A stretch of 64,000 nucleotides of DNA from Methanobacteriota archaeon. Its GTDB lineage: Archaea > Halobacteriota > Methanomicrobia > Methanomicrobiales > Methanocorpusculaceae. Under the pieces are notes generated by a model, which saw nothing but the letters and a program-made list of their open reading frames with translations, made no database searches and had not been told where the DNA came from. Where the stretch lies: the NCBI GenBank assembly GCA_023396065.1, contig JAEWXF010000008.1, positions 26,139 to 90,138 on the forward strand, written 5' to 3'. Shown here one piece after another: positions 1 to 7,879 of the stretch. Position 1 is the first letter of the stretch. Each line of letters starts with the position of its first letter. Position numbers and translations under genes: made by a program.

Positions 1-1
1 T

Positions 2-211
2 GCAAAATTTTTTTGTATGATCCTTTCCTGCCCGGGAATTATTCAGAAAGACTTGGCGGCAGCGGTTGATCTCCCGGTTTCAACTGTCCAGTGGCATCTG
101 ACCCGGATGGTTCTGGATACTGCGGTTGCGGGCATCCGGGAAAAGAAAACGATTCATTATACTGTTACCGAAGAGTTTGCCGTGCAGTACCGGAAACTTG
201 TCAGTACCTGA
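2..211 (+). CDS. C-terminal part of a double winged-helix regulator (5' truncated by window edge)
   Basis: The reading frame is open from the first bases, so the start lies outside the window and the codon at 17 is internal. The visible part is one winged-helix domain: an entry helix (SCPGIIQKDLAAAVDLP), a recognition helix (STVQWHLTRM) and a wing ending in HYTV. The pattern [ST]T[VL]xWHLxR is the same as in the last wHTH of the regulators at 4649, 15847, 18757 and 24518, so this is probably the end of another membrane-tethered paralog. The target is unknown. Confidence is high for the fold and moderate for family membership. Confidence 0.7.
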   Translation, partial: AKFFCMILSCPGIIQKDLAAAVDLPVSTVQWHLTRMVLDTAVAGIREKKTIHYTVTEEFAVQYRKLVST

Positions 212-259
212 AACCTTATTCCCTCACAGAGGCAATAGGCACACAAGGTGAAACCAACA

Positions 260-964
260 ATGTGCGACGATAACGAATGTACCTGTCATGATGATTTCGA
301 TGACTGTGACTGCGGATGCGAGGATTTCTATCACGAGATGCCCCGTCTCGGCGAACCCGCCCCGGAGTTTATTGCAGAGACTACCCACGGTGAGATAAAA
401 CTCTCCGACTATCGGGACAAGAAGTGGGTTGTGTTGTTCTCTCACCCGGCAGACTTTACCCCGGTCTGTACTACGGAGTTCATGGCCTTTTCCAAAGCGT
501 ACCCTGAGTTTGAGAAGAGAAATGTTGCGCTGATCGGTCTTTCGGTTGACAGTCTTTCCTCTCATCTTGCCTGGGTCCGGGATATCAAGGAGAAGATGGG
601 TGTTCACGTGCCGTTCCCGGTTATCGCGGATCTGGATACCAGTGTTGCGTCTCTCTACGGTATGATTCAGCCGGCAATGAGTACGACGGTAGCCTGTCGT
701 GCGGTGTTTTTCATCGATCCGAAAGGAATTCTTCGTGCGATGATCTATTATCCGCTGACGACCGGCCGGTGTATTGCGGAGATTCTCCGGGTTATCGATG
801 CCCTGCAGGTGACCGATACGCATCATGTGGCGACGCCGGCAAACTGGAAGCCGGGAGACAAGGTGATTGTTCCAGCCCCTACGACCCAGAAAGGGATGGA
901 GGAACGCGAGAAGATTACCGGGCCGAATAAGTTGGCATGGTATCTTCTGATGAAGGACCTGTAG
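260..964 (+). CDS. Peroxiredoxin (AhpC/TSA, Prx6-like) with Cys/Asp-rich N-terminal extension
   Basis: This is a thiol peroxidase that reduces hydrogen peroxide and organic peroxides in the cytoplasm. The peroxidatic cysteine lies in ADFTPVCTTE (about residue 70) and the supporting arginine in CRAVFFIDPKG. The C-terminal WKPGDKVIVPAP segment is typical of archaeal Prx6 proteins. I chose ATG 260 over the in-frame GTG at 248 because an AAGGTGA ribosome site at 245-251 sits 8 nt before it. Odd features: the first 23 residues hold six cysteines (2, 7, 9, 16, 18, 20) among many Asp/Glu, which is not part of the family core, and the C-terminal cysteine pair of some archaeal homologs is absent. The extension could bind metal or act as a resolving site (inference). 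It appears monocistronic. Confidence 0.93.
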   Translation: MCDDNECTCHDDFDDCDCGCEDFYHEMPRLGEPAPEFIAETTHGEIKLSDYRDKKWVVLFSHPADFTPVCTTEFMAFSKAYPEFEKRNVALIGLSVDSLSSHLAWVRDIKEKMGVHVPFPVIADLDTSVASLYGMIQPAMSTTVACRAVFFIDPKGILRAMIYYPLTTGRCIAEILRVIDALQVTDTHHVATPANWKPGDKVIVPAPTTQKGMEEREKITGPNKLAWYLLMKDL

Positions 965-1009
965 GTCCTTTCCCGAATCTTTTTCCCTTTTGCGACCGAG
1001 GTAGTATCT

Positions 1010-1198
1010 ATGGTTGAAATAATGACAACCGAGACGGCGTATGCGATTCTCGGTGTGCCGGTCGGTTCGGATTTCTCAACGACCTCCAGGGCGTTCCGTG
1101 ATCTTCGCGATAAGTATGATCCTGCCGTGAATCCCTACCGCAGAAAAGAGTTCGCTGAGGTTATTGCTGCGTTTGAGTTTTTGCAGCGGCAGTTTTAA
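1010..1198 (+). CDS. Small degenerate J-domain (DnaJ-like) protein
   Basis: A 62-residue protein whose body resembles a DnaJ J domain: AYAILGVPVGSD, then RAFRDLRDKYDPAVNP, then EFAEVIAAFEFLQ, matching helices I to III/IV. The HPD tripeptide needed to stimulate Hsp70 is replaced (the YHPDVN-like position reads YDPAVN), so classical co-chaperone activity is unlikely. It may be a protein-interaction remnant or an adaptor (inference). The ATG at 1010 has GAGGT at 998-1002, 7 nt upstream. It stands alone between the peroxiredoxin and a flavoprotein gene and is followed by a weak hairpin. Confidence 0.7.
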   Translation: MVEIMTTETAYAILGVPVGSDFSTTSRAFRDLRDKYDPAVNPYRRKEFAEVIAAFEFLQRQF

Positions 1199-1200
1199 TC

Positions 1201-1217
1201 AGGGGAATTTTTCCCCT
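1201..1217 (+). terminator. Short hairpin after the J-domain gene
   Basis: AGGGGAA/TTCCCCT arms around a T-rich loop begin 3 nt after the stop codon. The position suits transcript 3'-end formation. It is a weak call because archaeal termination depends mainly on T-tracts. Confidence 0.3.
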
Positions 1218-1297
1218 CACCTTCTGGTGAGTATCTTTCGTTTTGGTTCGTATTTTCCTTATCTGCTGAACCGTCCCATATATTCTGAGGATAATAT

Positions 1298-1855
1298 ATG
1301 AGTAAGAAAATTCTGATTTTGAACGGCAGTCCCCGTCCGAAAGGAAACACGGCTGTTTTGATTGATTCGTTTGTGTGCGGCGCAGAGTCTGCGGGACATG
1401 CGGTTATTCGGTTTGATCTGCAGACGATGGATATCCATCCGTGTCTCGGCTGTCTTGCCGGCGGAAAGGATCCAAAAAGTCCGTGTGTCCAGAAAGATGC
1501 AATGGATCTGATCTATCCGGTGTACCGTGAGGCGGATATTGTGGTGTTTGCGTCCCCGATGTACTATTGGAGCGTGACGGCGCAGCTGAAGATGGTGCTT
1601 GACCGGCTGTTTGCCGTGACGGAGAGTGATCCGGATTATCATACGCCGCAGAAAGAATGCATCCTTTTGATGCCGGCGGAGGAGGATTCCGAGGAGAATT
1701 TTGCACCGGTGGTGAGTTACTATCAGAGTCTTCTGAAGAATCTCGGGTGGAAAAACAGAGGGATGGTGCTTGCGGGCGGCGTGATGCAGGTCGGTGATAT
1801 TTCCGGCCGGCCGGTTCTCACGGTTGCCGAGGAGCTTGGGAGGTCGATTGTCTGA
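1298..1855 (+). CDS. Flavodoxin-fold NAD(P)H-dependent FMN reductase / Isf-like protein
   Basis: This is a cytoplasmic flavoprotein, probably a two-electron reductase for a quinone, metal or small acceptor. The FMN phosphate loop is at the N-terminus (LILNGSPRPKGNT). ASPMYYWSVTAQLKMVLDR is the second FMN-contacting segment. A CLGC motif with a further Cys (PCVQKD) sits where iron-sulfur flavoproteins carry a four-Cys cluster site, but the third cysteine of that set is missing, so a [4Fe-4S] cluster is doubtful. GAGG at 1287-1290 supports ATG 1298. The length of 185 aa is normal. The two proteins at 54701 and 55291 belong to the same superfamily but keep the full Cys set. Confidence 0.85.
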   Translation: MSKKILILNGSPRPKGNTAVLIDSFVCGAESAGHAVIRFDLQTMDIHPCLGCLAGGKDPKSPCVQKDAMDLIYPVYREADIVVFASPMYYWSVTAQLKMVLDRLFAVTESDPDYHTPQKECILLMPAEEDSEENFAPVVSYYQSLLKNLGWKNRGMVLAGGVMQVGDISGRPVLTVAEELGRSIV

Positions 1856-1930
1856 CGGTTTTGCTGATGAACGGTATGGCGTGAACTGTTCCTCTCTTTT
1901 TTTCTGCATTGCCAGAAAATGTCCAATATC

Positions 1931-1937
1931 TTTATAT
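1931..1937 (+). promoter_or_regulatory. TATA box for the broken secreted gene
   Basis: TTTATAT lies about 41-47 bp upstream of ATG 1978, which allows a leader of about 20 nt. Confidence 0.5.
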
Positions 1938-1977
1938 GGGTTCATCCGGAATACACCTGTACAGCTGGGTCGTTTCT

Positions 1978-2927
1978 ATGAATAAAGTTCACAAAAATCT
2001 TTCGTTGCTGCTGTTCTGTGTCGTTACCCTCATCTGTCTGGTTTCGACCGCCTCCGCCGCACCGGATGATCTCTCCTCTTCAGAAAAGAGTATGTGAACC
2101 TCTGTCCTCTGTCCGGTGAAAGTTTTCCCAATCCCTCTTTATTGGAGAAATATCATCAGAATGATAAAAAATATAAAATATTCGTGACTGATGATATCGG
2201 GAACCTGATACCAAACTGGAGAATGGTTGAAACCTTTTCGCGGGATCCTTCGCTGAGTGAGTTTCTCCTCTCTCTTGATCACACGGGTATGAACCGGGAT
2301 TCTGTCAGGTCAGACGATCAGGCAGCTGAAACGGTCTCTCATCTTGGCCGCGATACTGCAAAACTTGAAAATCTCACCGGTGATGTGAAAAATTATCTGC
2401 TGACTGATTTTTGTTACTGTTGTCAAAATGGCTCGGAGATCGTGGTGAACATGACGGTGGGTGAGTTGTTTGAGTCTATGGAAACGGCATTTCGTGTTAC
2501 CGGTCCGAGTGGTTCCGGATATCTGAATGTATTTGTACGACATAGTGCAATTGATGATGCAGGGAACTTCTATCGGGTATGTGATCTTATCAACATATGT
2601 CATTATTTGCAAAAAATTGCATCCCAAAACGGATATGACGGTTTTGGCGTGCTGCCTGTGCAGTTTATGGACATAGATGAAGATTTTGCAACAGTTACTA
2701 CAGCTCCTGTTGAGGAGAGACCCCTGTTCCGTGGTATGGAAGACGAGTCGCAACGGCCACTCTGGGGTGACCTTCAGATCCGTACTGCAGGGTATGGTCA
2801 TTTGTATAATCTGACCTCCGGATTTTTGGCAAAATGTACCCGGAATCAGCAGCATGGCATTGGAATCCGTGGCCACCTGAACTTTGCCGGATGGGATGTG
2901 TCGCAGCCGGCTGTGTCTTCAGCATAG
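1978..2927 (+). pseudogene. Secreted protein gene split by a frameshift (unknown family)
   Basis: ATG 1978 encodes a clear signal peptide (MNKVHKNL, a hydrophobic core, then STASAA) but its frame stops at 2095-2097. A 270-residue frame continues directly from about 2088 to 2927 and has no start or signal of its own. The switch falls at the A-run in cagaaaagag (2081-2090). Restoring one base gives a continuous product reading ...SSEKEYVNLCPLS. The downstream part is rich in Asp, Phe and Tyr, has several cysteines (CYCCQNG) and a possible binding-domain region, but I do not recognise the family. It could be a pseudogene, a sequencing error or recoding; no strong slippery heptamer is visible. 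A good TATA box upstream suggests recent activity. Confidence 0.5.
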
Positions 2928-3080
2928 TGTCCGGGAACTGTGACGCCCGCGTTGTCTGGATGGTGCGGCGGCATATGTGGTTCTTCCGGAGATGTCCGCC
3001 CTGTTTTCTGTTGGGATATCTGTGACCGAATCGGGTAGTCGGGAGCTTTTTCATAACTGAGCACCTGCCGGTCCCTGTCC

Positions 3081-3776
3081 CTAAACTACGCTGAAGCCGG
3101 TATAATAGTAGGACCGGTTCCAGACAAACGGCTGGCCATTATACCAGTAATACGGTTGTAATTTCTCAATTTCCGGTTCAAAGACGCGGACGTGAACTCC
3201 GTTGCCCGTGAGATTTCCCAGATTGCACAACAGGATCTCATACAGTACCGGAATTTCCCGGACTTCTTCCATGCTGAGGGTATGGGCATACGGATATAAT
3301 GACTGGTTTCCCTCGGGAAGCGGGAGAATGGACAGCATCTGTTCCTCTTGTGACCCCAGAATCTGATAGGCATAGTCTCGATTCTGTCGAAGAAGATACT
3401 CGGCAAACGTCACCTGCGGCTGGTCCCGCAGGTATGTTTCGTAGGATACCGTATATCGCAGGGGAAGATACGCCGCAAATGATCCTTCAGGCGTTTTTTC
3501 AAGATAGTCAAGATAGATCTGGTGTTCAGCGAGGCGTTCGCTTCGCTCGGTGTGATCGATGTGATCTTTTTCGGCAGTTTCAAAAAAATATGCCGCAAAA
3601 TTTTCCGGCGTGTCGTTGTGACGGTACAACGTATAATAGTCAGGCATTGCCTCCGGTGTTTCATACAGAGTTGGGGCGGGTTCCGGAACTGCCGGCTGAT
3701 TCTCAGACTGGATACATCCGGAACCCGAGATCAGAATTCCTGTTATCAGAATGACAGCCCAGAATACTTTCTGCAT
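3081..3776 (-). CDS. Exported lipoprotein, unknown function
   Basis: 231 aa. The N-terminus is a hydrophobic signal followed by a lipobox-like ISGSGC with Cys 21, then a Pro/Glu-rich linker (NQPAVPEPAPTLYETPEA), typical of archaeal lipoproteins tethered outside the cell membrane. The rest is unusually rich in Tyr (more than 20) and acidic residues and shows no enzyme motif I recognise. It is convergent with the broken gene upstream. The function is unknown. The signal and lipobox are seen in the sequence; surface location is inferred. Confidence 0.7.
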   Translation of the reverse strand: MQKVFWAVILITGILISGSGCIQSENQPAVPEPAPTLYETPEAMPDYYTLYRHNDTPENFAAYFFETAEKDHIDHTERSERLAEHQIYLDYLEKTPEGSFAAYLPLRYTVSYETYLRDQPQVTFAEYLLRQNRDYAYQILGSQEEQMLSILPLPEGNQSLYPYAHTLSMEEVREIPVLYEILLCNLGNLTGNGVHVRVFEPEIEKLQPYYWYNGQPFVWNRSYYYTGFSVV

Positions 3777-4144
3777 AGTTGCTTACCATTGGCCGGTACT
3801 GACGAATTACTTTTGCATTGTCTGAATGGATGCCGCCTTACCAGTACTCTGAATTGTATTTTTCTTGATTTTCAAATAGTTCGTTTTGCTATGATCTTGT
3901 GTCTGTTTCTTTATCGAAATTCTAGAGTGTGCTCACAGTCTTTATTTTGATTCCCCTATTATGGAGGGTGTATCTCTTAGAGTGGAAACGCACCCACTCT
4001 TATTAAAAGAAATTATTTAATTTAATTTTTATATAAAATTTTAATTTTTGTGAAATAATACATTTAAGCTGTCTTTTTTAATGGGGCACTATTTTTTAGA
4101 GTGAGTCGCATTTGTATGGGTCTGCTAGTAAATGCTCACACAAT
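3777..4144. other. AT-rich intergenic region with a hairpin and TAGAGTG repeats
   Basis: No gene is seen. A 7-bp hairpin (AGAGTGG 3979-3985, CCACTCT 3994-4000) lies before a very AT-rich stretch (4005-4090). The octamer TTAGAGTG recurs as a direct repeat at 3977-3984 and 4096-4103, upstream of the TATA box of the sensor gene at 4176. Confidence 0.4.
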
Positions 4145-4154
4145 TAATATATTA
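4145..4154 (+). promoter_or_regulatory. TATA box of the 4176-5461 operon
   Basis: TAATATATTA lies about 22-31 bp before ATG 4176, predicting an almost leaderless transcript. The earlier in-frame GTG at 4101 would fall upstream of transcription. Confidence 0.6.
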
Positions 4155-4175
4155 CGCAGTTCAACATTGCGCACC

Positions 4176-4637
4176 ATGAAAAAATGGGCATATGCAATTT
4201 TTGGAGCATTTCTCTTGATGGTGCTCTGTGCCATCCCTGTTGCGGCAGGTGAAGAAACAAACGGCCTCGACTATCAGATAACACCATGGTTTGAGGGAAT
4301 TTCTTTAGACACCCGTTCTTCGGAATCGTCATCTGTGGGTCAGGATGGTGTGGAAAGGTTTGATTATTATGCCACTTCAGGATCTAAAGAACTTGATGTC
4401 AAAGTATCTTGGAGTCTGCCTCCAAAGTACAACTCTCTGACATTAAAAATTTTCACCCCGTCCGGTCTTCTTGCTGGAGAATTCACAGATACGTATGAAT
4501 CACCCGTCAGAAATGGGATCATTCCAGTAAAAATTACGTCCTCAACACCGATTGAAAGCGGTTACTGGAAGTTTGAAGTGGTTGGAACAGATGTCTCCGG
4601 TTCCCAGACATTCACCATAATTGTGAATAGCCGCTAA
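4176..4637 (+). CDS. Secreted PPC-like beta-sandwich protein, partner of a membrane wHTH regulator
   Basis: A 153-residue exported protein: signal peptide (MKKWAYAIFGAF... IPVAAG), then a single beta-sandwich resembling pre-peptidase C-terminal (PPC) domains. Visible features are SVGQDGVERFDYYATSG, alternating strands (LTLKIFTPSGLLAG) and a closing SGYWKFEVVGTDVSGSQTF. The same layout (Gly/Asp turn, aromatic strand, LxIxxYSP strand, GYW/EWWY strand) is found in the C-terminal half of the proteins at 15120 and 18000. ATG 4176 fits the TATA box. The regulator gene begins 11 nt after the stop, so the two are one transcript. I infer an extracellular sensing or ligand-binding role. Confidence 0.7.
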   Translation: MKKWAYAIFGAFLLMVLCAIPVAAGEETNGLDYQITPWFEGISLDTRSSESSSVGQDGVERFDYYATSGSKELDVKVSWSLPPKYNSLTLKIFTPSGLLAGEFTDTYESPVRNGIIPVKITSSTPIESGYWKFEVVGTDVSGSQTFTIIVNSR

Positions 4638-4648
4638 TATGTTCTAGA

Positions 4649-5461
4649 ATGTCTATACTCAGAGTAGTGTTCATTGTTTCCCTTCTGCTCATCTGCGTAG
4701 GTACCGGACCTGCTGCCGCTGCTCAGGAGGGTGTCGTACACTTTCCGATCTCCGGCATTACGGTCTCTCCCGGGGACCCTGATCTCGTCTCCGACGAGAA
4801 TTGCAGTCCTCTTATCAAGGTAACCGGCTTCGATTTCTCCGCTCCCGCCTTTGTCTCCCTCTTTCTGAATCTCTTCAATCTCCATGACCTGCCGGTCTGG
4901 GTAGCCGAGGCCATCCCTCTCTTCATTGCCTTGGTCACGGGAGGGGCTGTTGCCCTCTCCGTTCGCAGTGAACTCTCCGATGACCCGGCCTCCCGGCCGA
5001 TGCAGATTCTCGCCGCAGTCCGCGACAATCCCGGCTGCCGGGAAGCCGACATCATCAAAGCCACCGGCTTTTCCCGAGGCTCGGTCTCCTACAATCTGCG
5101 TCGGCTGCACCGCGAGAGAAAAATCCGGATCTTCTCCGGAAAGCCTGTCCGGTACTACCCTGCCGGCATGAGTCCGTCCCCGCAGGATGACCCCGGCTGG
5201 GACCTTCTCGAACACGAACGGCCGCGGGAAATATTTCTGGCGATCCTTGCCAGTCCCGGCATCTCGCAGACACAGATCAGCGAACGTACCGGCATCCCGG
5301 TAACCACACTCAGGTGGCATCTCTCCCGGCTGCAGAAGTACCAGGTAATCACCCTCGCAAAAACCCGGAACCGTACCTCCTACACCGTTGCTGCCTCCTT
5401 TTCCCGCGAGAGTCAGTCAATCCCGGCAAGCACTGATTCTGCAGCTGAACCTTCTACCTGA
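4649..5461 (+). CDS. Membrane-tethered regulator with two cytoplasmic wHTH domains
   Basis: 270 aa. Order: signal or first membrane segment (residues 1-25), a short exported segment of about 50 residues, a transmembrane helix (about 85-105, LPVWVAEAIPLFIALVTGG), a conserved DDPASRPMQI linker, wHTH1 (READIIKATGFSRGSVSYN), wHTH2 (QTQISERTGIPVTTLRWHL) and an acidic Ser/Thr tail. The predicted topology puts the N-terminal domain outside and both DNA-binding domains inside. This suits a one-component regulator that senses a surface event, probably together with its operon partner 11 nt upstream. The nearest relative by linker and wHTH1 is the protein at 24518. Confidence 0.8.
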   Translation: MSILRVVFIVSLLLICVGTGPAAAAQEGVVHFPISGITVSPGDPDLVSDENCSPLIKVTGFDFSAPAFVSLFLNLFNLHDLPVWVAEAIPLFIALVTGGAVALSVRSELSDDPASRPMQILAAVRDNPGCREADIIKATGFSRGSVSYNLRRLHRERKIRIFSGKPVRYYPAGMSPSPQDDPGWDLLEHERPREIFLAILASPGISQTQISERTGIPVTTLRWHLSRLQKYQVITLAKTRNRTSYTVAASFSRESQSIPASTDSAAEPST

Positions 5462-5571
5462 TGTCCTCCTCACTTCGTTTTTCCGGAACACCCTGAATTT
5501 GACATCCTGATCAAAATGGTTTCCGAACACCATTTTCGCCCGGAGGCATTTGACACTTACCATGATGAAGC

Positions 5572-5621
5572 ATGCTCGTGGATGCACCACGGGGAAAAAT
5601 TAGCCTAGGGTCAACCTCAGG
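5572..5621. repeat. 50-bp dispersed repeat, copy 1
   Basis: It runs from ATGCTCGTGGATGCACC to TCAACCTCAGG and matches 46427-46476 at 48 of 50 positions. Neither copy is within a gene, and both lie beside decayed coding sequence, which suggests the end of a mobile element or an insertion scar. Confidence 0.7.
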
Positions 5622-5700
5622 TTAGAAGAGGGGAAGCCGCTTGTTCTGCGAAAATACGGCGAACGCGAGGTAGACGGCAATGAGTGCCGCCGCTCTTGAG
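5620..5700 (-). pseudogene. 3' remnant of a paralog of the 61-aa membrane protein at 7489
   Basis: Read on the minus strand, this stretch encodes a tail close to ALIAVYLAFAVFSQNKRLPLF, almost the same as the C-terminus of the protein at 7489-7674. The nucleotide match to 7488-7560 is clear, but no upstream half or start is present. Confidence 0.6.
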
Positions 5701-5895
5701 ACTGCTGGAACCGATACAGTAGTTCACTCCGGTAGATGATAAGCATGATGCCCGGGAGAATCCGTGACTCAGTATGCAGGCATTGCAAAGAGTCCGGGCA
5801 CTATCCACTGAGATGAGCGGCCTGTCAGAAACTGACTGATGAACCTGAAAGCGGTACACTACGATGCAATCCTCCGGGCCGGAGCCTGCGGAAAT

Positions 5896-5942
5896 ATATG
5901 AAAAACGTGTACACTCAACACAAAAATCATATGAAAAACGTG
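5896..5942 (+). promoter_or_regulatory. Pair of 14-bp direct repeats upstream of the ATPase promoter
   Basis: ATATGAAAAACGTG occurs at 5896-5909 and 5929-5942, 33 bp apart (about three helical turns). The second copy ends 13 bp before the TATA box (TATTAAATA, 5956-5964) of the gene at 5988. This is the layout of an activator or repressor site. Confidence 0.5.
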
Positions 5943-5955
5943 CAAGCACACCACC

Positions 5956-5964
5956 TATTAAATA
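5956..5964 (+). promoter_or_regulatory. TATA box of the AAA ATPase gene
   Basis: TATTAAATA lies 24-32 bp upstream of ATG 5988, so the mRNA is probably leaderless. Confidence 0.6.
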
Positions 5965-5987
5965 CATAAAGCCGCAAACATACCTGC

Positions 5988-7322
5988 ATGCAGCGCCTTC
6001 TCTATCCCCGCCTCCTGACATGGAAAAATTCGCCGGTACATCCTCCGCTCATCCTTCAGGGAGTACGCCAGTGTGGAAAAACATGGCTCCTCAAAAACTT
6101 CGGCGCCGCCGAATTTCAGGACACCGCCTACTTCAACTTTGAACAAACCGACCAGCTCGCCTCACTCTTTGAACACGACCTCGACCCCGTACGCATCATC
6201 ACCGAACTCGGCCTCCTCCGTCAGAAAGTCATCATTCCCGGCACCACCCTCCTCATCCTCGACGAAATACAAACATGCCCCCGGGCATTCACTGCACTCA
6301 AATACTTCGCCGAACAACTCCCCGCCCTCCACATAGCAGCAGCCGGCTCACTCCTCGGCGTTGCCATTGCCCGGATGAACAAAAACATATCCTTTCCCGT
6401 CGGAAAAGTCATCACTCTTACCCTCTACCCCTTAAACTTTGAAGAATACCTCCTGGCAAACGGCGATACCCTGCTGCACAGCCACATACAAACGCTGCCA
6501 GCCGGCCGGCAGCTCCCCTCCGCCATAACTCAGAGACTCGAAGAACTCTATCGCTGGTATCTTATTACTGGCGGCATGCCTGCCGTCGTAAACGCATGGA
6601 TAGAATCCAAAAACATCGAAACAATAGAAACCTTGCAGGAAAACATCCTCTCAGACTATGAGCGAGATTTCATCAAATATGCCCCGGCCGGCGACTACCC
6701 AAAACTCACCCTCATCTGGAAAGGCCTCCCTCTCCAGCTTGCAAAAGACAATCAGAAATTTGTCTACTCACATATCCGGACCGGAGCACGCGCACGTGAT
6801 CTGGAAGACGCTCTCTACTGGCTTCTCTCTGCCGGCCTCATCTACCAAATCGTAAAAACAGAACAGCCAAACACTCCCCTGCTCACCAGCGCCGATCTGA
6901 GCAATTTTAAAATATATCTCGCCGACGTTGGTCTCCTTAGAAAAATGAGCGGCTTTCCCGCTTCAGCCATCAGTTCATCCGAAGAAAACACCGCATATAT
7001 GCGTGGAATACTGGCAGAAAACTTCGTACTCACCGAACTCATCGCAAATCATATCGCAGCAGGCACAATATGTTTCTGGAAATCATCCAACACTGCTGAA
7101 GTGGACTACCTTATCCAGTACGATGCCGACATCATCCCCATCGAAGTGAAATCCGGAAAAAACACGCGGTCAAAAAGCCTCCGGGAATACCGGAAAAGAT
7201 ACCATCCAAAACAAACCGTGAGAACAAGTATAACGCCAAAATCATCTCATATAGATGAATGGGGAGAAATACACGACATCCCGCTTTACCTACTTTGGAA
7301 CCTGAAAAGATATCTGCACTGA
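5988..7322 (+). CDS. AAA+ ATPase with C-terminal DUF4143 (nuclease-like) domain
   Basis: 444 aa, the usual size of this family. Walker A is GVRQCGKT (residues 25-32) and Walker B LLILDEIQ follows at about 91. The C-terminal half is DUF4143 with a PD-(D/E)xK-like core: AEVDYLI and PIEVKSGK. The family is widespread and strain-variable in archaea and bacteria; its role is unproven (toxin-antitoxin-like, defence and DNA-handling roles have been suggested). The gene stands alone, with direct repeats and a TATA box just upstream. Codon use and flanking scars (decayed paralog, dispersed repeat) suggest an accessory, possibly transferred, locus. Confidence 0.88.
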   Translation: MQRLLYPRLLTWKNSPVHPPLILQGVRQCGKTWLLKNFGAAEFQDTAYFNFEQTDQLASLFEHDLDPVRIITELGLLRQKVIIPGTTLLILDEIQTCPRAFTALKYFAEQLPALHIAAAGSLLGVAIARMNKNISFPVGKVITLTLYPLNFEEYLLANGDTLLHSHIQTLPAGRQLPSAITQRLEELYRWYLITGGMPAVVNAWIESKNIETIETLQENILSDYERDFIKYAPAGDYPKLTLIWKGLPLQLAKDNQKFVYSHIRTGARARDLEDALYWLLSAGLIYQIVKTEQPNTPLLTSADLSNFKIYLADVGLLRKMSGFPASAISSSEENTAYMRGILAENFVLTELIANHIAAGTICFWKSSNTAEVDYLIQYDADIIPIEVKSGKNTRSKSLREYRKRYHPKQTVRTSITPKSSHIDEWGEIHDIPLYLLWNLKRYLH

Positions 7323-7467
7323 AAAGACCGCAAAAAAATTTACATCCCTTTCTCCCCTCTTTTATTCTATTCTCATATCAAACGCCGATGAGGGGGAACC
7401 CACGCACAAAACGCATGAAAAAGTGGCCATATAATACCATTCCACGACCAAAATATTTCGTTCAGGA

Positions 7468-7490
7468 AACTTTTTCATAAGAAAAAAGTT
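7468..7490 (-). terminator. Hairpin/T-tract terminator of the small membrane protein gene
   Basis: Eight-bp arms AACTTTTT (7468-7475) and AAAAAGTT (7483-7490) overlap the stop codon of the minus-strand gene and give a T-rich end on that strand. Confidence 0.4.
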
Positions 7491-7674
7491 AGAAGAGCGG
7501 TAACCGCTTGTCTTGCGAAAACACGGAGAATGCGAGGTATATTGCAATCAGTGCCGCCATCAGATTCACCACTCCGGAGATCTCCGCAACAGCGATAATT
7601 GAGATCACTCCAAAGATCACAATTCCGCAAATGTTTCGGACCCATCCGGTCAGTTTGCCTCCGTTCATATCCAA
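7489..7674 (-). CDS. Small two-helix membrane protein, unknown function
   Basis: 61 aa with a short polar N-terminus and two hydrophobic helices (about 15-33, ICGIVIFGVISIIAVAEI, and 36-53, VVNLMAALIAIYLAFSVF), ending in the basic tail SQDKRLPLF. A decayed second copy of the 3' half lies at 5620-5700. The conservation of this tail between copies suggests a real coding sequence. No family is recognised. No strong ribosome site is visible. Confidence 0.5.
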   Translation of the reverse strand: MDMNGGKLTGWVRNICGIVIFGVISIIAVAEISGVVNLMAALIAIYLAFSVFSQDKRLPLF

Positions 7675-7879
7675 CAGTTTTGTCTTTCCAAGGAAATATC
7701 CTGACTACGCTGCAAGACCCAGATTTATAATCAGAAAATACCCAATACTTGCAAAATCCATATATATCGAATAATCTATTCTCCGGAGTTCCCTAATATA
7801 GGTTGCGGGGAACTTCGGTACGGATAGTCCGGAGAATGCCGTCTTTCTGAGAAGGGTTCCCGGAATTGTTCCATTCGTC

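Larger units (their letters stand above)
5462..5895. other. Gene-free region with a dispersed repeat and a decayed gene fragment
   Basis: No intact gene is seen here. The stretch holds a 50-bp repeat (5572-5621) and a remnant of the small membrane protein encoded at 7489-7674 (5620-5700, minus strand). The remainder looks like decayed sequence up to the direct repeats that precede the ATPase gene. Confidence 0.5.

Noticed and set aside
1277..1284. CATATATT as promoter of the gene at 1298
   Set aside because: It is only 14-20 bp from the start codon, too close for a transcript that contains the ribosome site at 1287.
2081..2090. Programmed -1 frameshift at CAGAAAAGAG
   Set aside because: No strong X XXY YYZ heptamer and no downstream stem are seen, so a mutation or sequence error is more likely.
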